NCBI GenBank assembly: GCA_011033025.1
Contig: WFMF01000203.1
Coordinates: 186,001-250,000 of the forward strand
Source: Beroe forskalii
Lineage: Eukaryota > Ctenophora > Nuda > Beroida > Beroidae
DNA: 64,000 nucleotides
Direction of reading: 5' to 3'
Shown here: positions 56,845 through 64,000 of the stretch, one piece after another
Layout: the number at the start of each line of letters is the position of its first letter
Position numbering within the stretch: the stretch's first letter is position 1
Made by a program: the position numbers and the translations under genes
Notes under the pieces: model-generated
Told to the model about the DNA's origin: nothing
The model's database searches: none
The model's input: the letters and a program-made list of their open reading frames with translations, nothing else

Positions 56845-57720
56845 CACAAATGAGATGAAGAATTAAGATCTGACCCAGGCAACGCATGCCCTTACAGTCA
56901 AAATCAAAAACTCCAGAAGAAAGATTAAAACCATGACTGAAAAGTTCTTAAAGATCATTCAAAACACTCGACATGAAATGAAGAAAGAATAAATTGATCT
57001 GAGACCGGTAACGCCTCACAGTCACGAGCAACAGCTAAAAAAGATTAAAATTTTACTGAAAATGACTGAATTGATTCAAAACACTCGCATGAAATGAAGA
57101 AATTAGAATGCCTAAAGATCTAAGAATGTCAACGCCCTCACAAGCAACAGCTAATAAGAATCGAAAGATCAAAATCATGACTGAAAATTACTGAAAGATT
57201 CAAAACAATCGACATGAAATGAAGAATTAGAAAGAAAAAACTGAACTAGCAACGCTCTCACAAACATCAGCTCAGAGAAAGATAAAAATTTTGACTGAAA
57301 ATGACTGAAAGAGCGAAAGATTCAAAAGACCCGACATGAAATGAAGAAAGAATAAGATCTGAGACCGGTAACGCTCTCATCACCTCAGATTTCAGAAGAA
57401 AGATTAAAATTGTGACTGAAAATGACTGAAAGAGCAAAAGATTCAAAACACTGACATGTAATGAAGAAAGAAGAAAGAACTGAGACCGGCAACGCCCCCC
57501 ACAAGCAAAAGCCAAGAAAAAAGATTAAAATTATGACTGGAAATTACTGAAAGATTCAAAACACTCGACATGAAGTGAAGAAAGAAGAAGATCGACAACG
57601 CCCTCACAAGCAAAAGTCCAGAAGAAAGATTAAAATCGTGACTGATAATAACTTAGAATTAATCAAAAGCTCATGACCGGCAACACCCACACACCGTAAG
57701 CAAGCATTGAACATTTAGCA
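56845..57720. repeat. ~105 bp satellite, about eight units
   Basis: Units share GACTGAAAATGACTGAAAGA, CGACATGAAATGAAGAAAGA and AACGCCCTCACAAGCAACAG; spacing is about 95-125 bp with indels. It lies in the spacer between the inverted arms and has no inverted counterpart. Frames inside are repeat-derived. Confidence 0.9.
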
Positions 57721-57959
57721 AACACGAGGTGAGAATGTTCTGGAACAAGAGCGCTCGATTATTCGAGCGAGAAAAGGTTCGATGTTCGCGGAGGACAGCT
57801 ACAAAATTTCAATAAAACGCCCATAACTCCCGATCCAAAGCATCTTTTTCAACGATTCTTTTTTTAATTTATAGCTGAGAATGAGATCTTTCCAATGATG
57901 TAACATTTGACAAAAGTTTTTTCAATAAATTTCACTCAATTTGCCCAACCAGACAATTT

Positions 57960-58385
57960 TTTGCAATGTCGGTGCGCGCGCGTCGTTTCGTAGCGCAATA
58001 CGTTAGCTTATGATAATGACGTAGTACGCGCTCGACCAATCAGATTGTGCAGCACTTTCTGCTGCACACGATGTTGTATTTCCCCCTACCCTCGCGGAAG
58101 GCGCAAAGTGACGTCCAAATGTGGAACGTTGCGCCGCGCGCGCGAGGGTAGGGTAACATCCTACGATGTATACCCCTGTTATCGTCGCGCGGCGCGTACA
58201 CACATATGCATCTCAGGCTTAGGAAGCGCGCGCGCAAAGCGTGCGCGTCCACCGAAATAATGGTCAGACATTCCCCTTATTAAACACGTATATCCCTGTG
58301 TGGCTCGCGCGGCGCGCTTCCTTGCCCTAACCAGCGCCCTGGTTTCGCGCACGGAGTTAGGGGAATGCAGTGGCGATCGCGATTT
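57960..58385. promoter_or_regulatory. CpG-rich block at the centre of the inverted duplication
   Basis: Strikingly GC/CpG-rich compared with everything around it: CGGTGCGCGCGCGTCG, GTTGCGCCGCGCGCGCGAGG, GTCGCGCGGCGCGTAC and GGAAGCGCGCGCGCAAAGCG. It includes GACCAATCAGA (about 58035), a good CCAAT box. Its position between outward-facing frames would suit a bidirectional promoter, but no transcription evidence exists and it could be a decayed repeat. Confidence 0.35.
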
Positions 58386-60215
58386 CGACTTTAGTATCGT
58401 TTCTTAATGGCGCCATTGGCACCATTTCAATGGTTCCATTAACATCCAATGGCGATCGCTAATGGTACCAATGGTGATAGGGTCCACCATTGGCGACAAT
58501 GATGCCATTGGTACCAATGGTGCCAAATGTAACAATGGTGCCATTGGCACCAATAGCAAATAGTAGCAATGGTGCCATTCAAATAGCGACAATGGTGCCA
58601 TTGGTACCAATGGAACATTTGGCACCATTGGATTTATTGGTGTCAATGGTGCCATTGGCGCCAATGGTAATATTGGTGCCATATAGGCACCTATGGTACC
58701 AATGGCGCCATTTAAAATGGAACCATTAGTGGCACCATTGGAATCATTGCCATCGTCATCGCGATCGCAATTATATCACCATTGGCGTCATGAATGGCAC
58801 CATTTCAATTGTGCCAGTGGCGCCAATGTTAGCAATAGAACCGATGGCACCATTGATGCCATTTAAACTTAAATGGTGCCAATATGCAATAACACCATTG
58901 GTACCAATACGTCCATTGGTGCCAATTGTGCAACAGCAAATGGCACCATTGTCGCTATTTAATGTACAAATTGGCGCCAATGGCACTATTGGTGCCATTT
59001 TAATGGCGCCATTGGAACCAATGGCACCATTGTCACCAATGGCACCATTGGTCATGGTGCGACTCCCCTCTAATGGCGTTCTCGACTTTAGTATCACTTC
59101 TTAATGGCGCCATTGGCATCCAATGGCGATCGCCAATGGTACCAATGATGATTGGTGCCATTTAGCCATCACCATTGGTACCAATGGATCTCCATTGGTG
59201 CCATTTAGTGGCGCCATGGGTGATATGTGCTACCCGGTATGACACTTTCGCCATCAAAAGTCATGTTTAGTCAGGGTCCTGGGTCAGGATCACGGCGACA
59301 AGATTGCGTTTTAGGTTAACTTATAACTTAGAAAAGGTGCCGTGCCATCATATTTAGATATTTGGCGCAGGCGCTTTCTTGCGCCACCACCGACCATGGT
59401 GTCACCAGTGGCCGTCTCGGCCTTTACGGTTAACTGCAGGGTGCCCCAAAAGTTGGTAAAAAGGGTATAGCAGTTCAGCCAGTACCTATCTAAGATTAAA
59501 AATTTTCAAATCTTCATATGCATTATTATTAGGCCTGCCTGTCCCTTTACATGAACATTTGCAATTTATGATTTACAATTCAAACGCAATTGGTGGAGTC
59601 CCTTTTGGTCATGCGGTGGATAGTAATAGTATAAAGAACGGCGTACTGCAGGTGAAGTGACAAGTGAAGTTGAACGCACGGAGTGTTATATTACAAGAGT
59701 TTGAAGTTTAGTACCCACATTCTTTCATTGGATCCATCAAATCATTGTCAACTTCTACTTCAAGAGTCTATCGGCAGCCCATTGGATTGTGGATATCCTG
59801 ATCCAATACACAGCGTGAATTTCCAGTTCCTCACAAAAATTAAAATTGCTTGGGTAGGTACGCAAATTTTCTGGCCTTTTAGTTTTCTTGCCCTTTTTTC
59901 TGATGAACAAGCCTTATTATATTTACACTTTACAGGTATTTCAACGGGCTTTTAATTTTGACAGATGAATACGCATAGTCGATAATACAACGAGGCGAAA
60001 TAAGCAAATCAACCCTGAAACAAGCGAATCAACCCGAAACAAGCGAAACAACCCGAAACAAGCGAAACGACCGGAAACAAGCGAAACGACCGGAAACAAG
60101 CGAAACAACCCGAAACAAGCGAATCAACCCGGGTTAGGGTGTGGGTTGAATTTGAAATTCGGGTTGATTCTCAGGTTTCGGCTCTTTTCGGATCGTTTCG
60201 GCTTGATTCGGGGAG

Positions 60216-60656
60216 GGGGCCATCCATAAAGTACGTCCGCAAAATTTCCGCTATTTTAGACCCCTCTTTCCTCCTTGTCCGCAAACGGCCGCAACCTGAA
60301 ATACCCCCTCTGGAAGTGGACGTCCGCATTTTCATTCACAATTCAAAATCTTTTAATGTCATCATTTTTATGTCTGTTTTCTCAAATATTAATATGGTGA
60401 CTAAAATACGGTGACTAAAAATGAAAATCAACTTCATTATTTGACTCAATGTCGAACATCTTAAATCTAAGTCAAAATTCTAAATAATAGAATCTATTTT
60501 CTAGTGAAAAACTAGCCAATTCGACCAAAATTTTCATAAAATTTATGAAAATTTTGGTCGATTTGGTGGTTTTGTCACTAGAAAATTTATGATAAATACG
60601 GATTGTCCAGACTCCCCCCTCCCATGTCTTTGCGGACGTCCTTTATGGATGGCCCC
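60216..60656. mobile_element. MITE with GGGGCCATCCATAA ends (right-arm copy)
   Basis: GGGGCCATCCATAAAGTACG at the left and GGACGTCCTTTATGGATGGC followed by CCC at the right, with the same TTTTCTAGTG...CACTAGAAAA hairpin core. Slightly longer than its left-arm mirror image. Confidence 0.85.
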
Positions 60657-62242
60657 GAGGTTTTTGGGTTGTTTTTGGGGTGGTTTCGGTTTCTTTCGCT
60701 TGTTTCGGCTTGATTCGACCATTTCCTGTTTATAGTATTAACGATAGGTCTGCAGGTAACCTGATACAACCGCACTCGTGTACTCGGTATTTCATTCCTG
60801 TCAAGTTAATTTGAGTTGCAAAGTAATTGTTCAGCTGTGCAAGAATTCAAAACCAGATGGTTTCCACTTTCCTTTGCATGATATGATAAACGTGTTTCTA
60901 CAGTGTACTTGCCTATATGCATATATGTTGAATATATTAGTATATTATGATGCACTATTAAATCAATGCTATCATATTCAATGTCATAGGTACCATGTAG
61001 TACATTATTACATTGTATTTGTACTTGGTACATTGTAAATGAGTATTGTATTTGACTGTTCTACCTAGTGTACATTGTACATGACTGTTGTACCAAGTGT
61101 ACAGTGTACACTGTACATGACTGTTTTACTTGGTGTACATTATACAAGACAGTTGTACTTGTAAGTGCACTATTGCACTTCTCCACTCTCTTTACAGATT
61201 GTGCTACTTCTGTTTACACCGTTTATTGATTATGCGAAAGTAGTCTTGATCTTGAACTTAAGAATCAAAAACAAAAAGAAAACATTACTTTTTTTTCACT
61301 TAAAAAACAATTATATTGCTGCTATGTAACACGATCAGCGTATAAGTATTTGCTTCTCTTTCTATAACGTGTTGGTGTAGTGCTGATGTCGAGAGCATTA
61401 GTATTTAGTGACAACTTTTGCTTTTGATTTTGTCTCGTTAATTCAATTATGTTAGTACATAATACATATATTATGCTAATGCTATGCGTGAGATTTCTCA
61501 GTGCCAAACCGTGTTTGAGATGTTTGCTGGCTTTTGTTGTTGTTGTTTTTTTTAATTTTCAAATTTCCTTTTTTTGATGAAAATTTAAATAGTATCGGAG
61601 CTCAAAAATGGAATTCCCATCGTATCGTTCTTGTTTCTTTGTTTGAGTTTTGTGAAATTGCAGTTTGACAATTGACAATGACAGAGGGGTCGAATGTAAT
61701 TATAGGCCAAAAACTTTTTGAAAAAGTCGCCATTTTAACTTTCTCGGTTCGCAATTTCAAAACGGTTTTTCATTATTTTTGCACGAAATTTTCAGGATCG
61801 CTAGATAACTTACTTTCGCATTTATTGTTTATTCATATTGACGAATTGTCCGATAGATTTAGGTTACCAACTATTGGAAAAAATGACAGAGGATTTTCCG
61901 AAATTTTGAATCCCGTTTTCGTAATTCGTACAATCGCAAATCGAGACTATGTTTTTAAAAGATTTTGGGCCTTAATTAGTTAAATTAATTAGTACATTCT
62001 CAATTCATTATGCTCACACCAAAATATCAAGGTGGGCATCCAAACAAGAATTGCACCTCCCGACACAATTCTTGTTCCAAAAATCAGTTTTACTATTTTC
62101 CTGCTGAAAACGAAAGTCTTGTTTTTTAAACATTTTGTTTCCTCAGCTGTCAGCATGTGAATCCCCAGACAATCACCCGGATAGATAGATCAAAGAGCAA
62201 TACTTCAGAGGAGTCAGGGAATCGAAGGGAAAAGGATCAATA

Positions 62243-62905
62243 ATGCCATCAGAAAATCCTAAAGAAAGTGAGTCAGTGCTTACTGAAAATCCAGTGGAAA
62301 TGAAACAAGGAAACGATGCGTCGTTTTCAGGGGATACAGAAGAAAAAGATACGGGGCCAAACGAGAGTCAACAAGAAAACGGCTCAAAATTCCCACCAGA
62401 GACTAGGACAGAAAATGGTGTAACAGCTGCAGAGGAAATAGAAGGCGGGAAGGTTCAGGATAAAGATAATGGCCAGCGAGAAAAATCAGGAAATACGGAA
62501 TTAGAAAGGAATCAAGAAGAAATCTCAAAAGATGGTCAGGATGATGATATGGCTGGTAATGAACAGAGAGAAAAATCAGGGGTTGGGGCTACTGAAGAGA
62601 TCTGGTGCAGTGAAGATACTGATAATGTAAGTTCAAATACAGGAGTGGATGACGAAACCCTAAGGGGTGATCACTCATTCAGAGCAGAACTAGAGAACAA
62701 AATCTCAGAGATGGAATCTAAAATAAAACTGCTGGAAGATGCATCTGAAACTAACAAGAAAAATATATCTTTTTCGGAAAGCGGGATATCGAAGATCGAG
62801 CAACATCTCAAAATAGTAAGTGAATCTGTCCAACTGGATATTGAAGATATCTATCATAAGTTCTTATTAATTGATCACATTTTAGAAAAGAGCAGTGATT
62901 ATTGA
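62243..62905 (+). CDS. Acidic coiled-coil protein, right-arm copy (hypothetical)
   Basis: 220 residues, about 85% identical to the minus-strand frame at 48501. The length differences are in frame: the left copy has an extra NGIISKEDQ-type stretch and this copy has an extra ETLRGD before HSFRAELENK. An acceptor (CATTTTGTTTCCTCAG, about 62149) lies about 95 bp before the ATG, and a donor-like GTAAGT follows EQHLKI near 62816. After that point the two copies diverge into different C-termini (LIDHILEKSSDY here), which fits the exon ending at the donor. The next recognised exon downstream on this strand is the XKR start at 63689. Function unknown. Confidence 0.55.
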   Translation: MPSENPKESESVLTENPVEMKQGNDASFSGDTEEKDTGPNESQQENGSKFPPETRTENGVTAAEEIEGGKVQDKDNGQREKSGNTELERNQEEISKDGQDDDMAGNEQREKSGVGATEEIWCSEDTDNVSSNTGVDDETLRGDHSFRAELENKISEMESKIKLLEDASETNKKNISFSESGISKIEQHLKIVSESVQLDIEDIYHKFLLIDHILEKSSDY

Positions 62906-63688
62906 TTAGTTCTACTCAAGGCAGGTAACAAGGCGGTAACAATGATCCGTGAAATTAAATACGAGAGCAAATATTTAATTTTATACAATGAGAGTATCTG
63001 GTTACAAGAGTGCTAGAAAAGTGCAGGACCCATCCCAGTATATGATAGCACAGAGCAACTCTAATAGGAACACAATACTTTGTCCGATTATTTTCCTTGT
63101 GTTCTGGCAGTACGAAAAACATTGTATATTTGTATTCGGGTGTATTTTTGACAATTTTGACTGCTATAAAGTAGGAACAGTAGTAGGCCATTGTAACCTG
63201 TAAAAAATCTAAAAAAGAACATTTTTGCAACAAATGTTAGGTACTGTCAGAGTTTTTGAGATACTAATACTGCTGGGGCTATTCGTACCTTGTCAATGTA
63301 CTGTAACTATATTTTGAACTTTGAAAAACTGATAAAAACTATTACGAAAAACAATTCGAAAATGATTGATTATTATTGTTTTCAAATTCAACGATATTAA
63401 CTACAAACGTGTAGGCCAGCAGACTTAGAGATAGGATAGATTGATAGAATTAGAAGTCTGAAGATCACAGGCATTCTTCTCTAAAATTCTAAGAGTCATG
63501 ATCTAGGCACTCAGAGTAAAAATCAGAGAGGAAAGCGATGGAAGATTAAATTAATTTACGAATATTGTCGTGCTGAATTTCCGAATGATTTTGACACAAA
63601 TATTTCAGGAAAGGTATAACAGTCGCTACTGGATGGAAGGTGCGGAACTTAAGAAAACCCCCCTGGTAAAGGAGCATCCCGCCCACCA

Positions 63689-64000
63689 ATGCCAGATGCT
63701 GCCTTGGTTCGTAAAGTTCTCCTCCTCTTCACCTGCGCTCTCAACTACGCAGACACGTTCACTGACCTCGTCACCACCGTGGACATGTTCAGGAGCCACA
63801 AGTACGTGTTAGGGTGTCTCTCCTTGCTGGTCATGGTGCTGGTTGCCATATGGATACCCTTCCACACCAGATCTCTCACAGAGGAGGAAGAAGGGAAGAA
63901 GTCGAAGTGGAAGTTCTCGTGGCGCACTGTGGTAGCCACACTGACCCTGTCCTCCACGCAGTACTTCATCTTCAAGAACTTCCTCCTACCCCATCGGGAG
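63689..64000 (+). CDS. XK-related (XKR) membrane protein, N-terminal part, runs off the right edge
   Basis: From ATG 63689: MPDAALVRKVLLLFTCALNY, then ADTFTDLVTTVDMFRSHKYV, then LGCLSLLVMVLVAIWIPFHT, a charged loop LTEEEEGKKSKWKFSW and a second hydrophobic stretch TVVATLTLSSTQYFIFKNFL. Two N-terminal membrane segments around an acidic AD..TD turn are the usual start of XKR proteins. A stop (63650-63652) lies upstream in the same frame, so 63689 is the first possible start in this exon; an acceptor-like TATTTCAG precedes position 63609. The gene begins only about 140 bp outside the right arm of the inverted duplication and faces away from it, the mirror of the XKR gene at 41861. Likely a phospholipid scramblase of the plasma membrane. 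The rest is beyond the window. Confidence 0.75.
   Translation, partial: MPDAALVRKVLLLFTCALNYADTFTDLVTTVDMFRSHKYVLGCLSLLVMVLVAIWIPFHTRSLTEEEEGKKSKWKFSWRTVVATLTLSSTQYFIFKNFLLPHRE

Larger units (their letters stand above)
58385..63549. repeat. Right arm of the large inverted duplication
   Basis: Mirror of the left arm. In order from the inside: ATTGGTACCAAT satellite (58400-59225), shared unique block (59480-59960), CGAAACAAGC minisatellite (60000-60180), MITE (60216-60656), TGTACA stretch (61030-61170), then the coiled-coil frame (62243-62905) and the outer edge GGAAAGCGATGGAAGATTAA at 63530-63549. It lacks the left arm's hAT MITE segment and 3 kb insertion and is therefore closer to the undisturbed form. 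Confidence 0.93.

Noticed and set aside
63570-63812. Alternative frame ERYNSRYWMEGAELKK... at the start of the right XKR exon, possibly spliced to the coiled-coil exon
   Set aside because: It is not in the XKR frame and leaves the hydrophobic segments out of frame; kept only as a possibility for a 5' leader.

Overview
The window looks like AT-rich, repeat-laden nuclear DNA of an invertebrate animal. The signs are spliced exons with GT/AG junctions, two genes of the animal-specific XK-related (XKR) scramblase family, a Ty3/Gypsy LTR element, an intact PIF/Harbinger transposon, tRNA-derived SINEs, a CR1/Jockey-like LINE tail and many MITE-like elements. Nothing bacterial, and no CRISPR, rRNA or stand-alone tRNA gene, was seen. 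The species cannot be fixed from the sequence; a cnidarian, sponge or other marine invertebrate is a guess.

1-6.7 kb holds satellites (a 29-30 bp minisatellite, a ~350 bp tandem repeat, a C-rich array of potential G-quadruplexes) and a LINE 3' end with a partial inverted copy. 6.7-24.8 kb is one young but broken Ty3/Gypsy element that has become a nest. Its 5' LTR carries a 3.4 kb foldback-satellite element, itself hit by a 448 bp MITE. Its pol region carries a 4.15 kb PIF/Harbinger transposon with both proteins intact, which was in turn hit by a 3.3 kb long-inverted-repeat element. Its 3' LTR carries a 774 bp TA-flanked MITE.

24.8-37.9 kb has a tRNA-SINE, a decayed exon of a D-alanine-D-alanine-ligase-like ATP-grasp gene, second copies of the same non-autonomous elements, several foldback MITEs and palindromes, and an array of kappaB-like 10-mers. 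37.9-43.3 kb is an XKR gene on the minus strand: a large exon and a tiny terminal exon joined by an intron that contains a 3.35 kb long-TIR element with a SINE inside. The 5' part of this gene has been lost where a 4.5 kb long-inverted-repeat element sits (43.3-47.9 kb).

47.86-63.55 kb is a large inverted duplication (~15.7 kb overall). Its arms share the same nested MITEs, satellites and an acidic coiled-coil reading frame that points outward in each arm. A 3.0 kb AAACGTTT-rich element carrying a LINE-ORF1-like fragment is inserted near the inner end of the left arm. The ~1.7 kb centre holds a ~105 bp satellite and a CpG-rich block. Just outside the right arm a second XKR gene starts on the plus strand and runs off the window, so the palindrome is bracketed by outward-facing XKR genes.

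The strongest leads are this palindrome with its outward-facing gene pairs, the coiled-coil frame kept open through in-frame length differences, and the non-autonomous element families whose empty sites are visible inside the window. All comparisons were done by eye; percentages and copy numbers are approximate.
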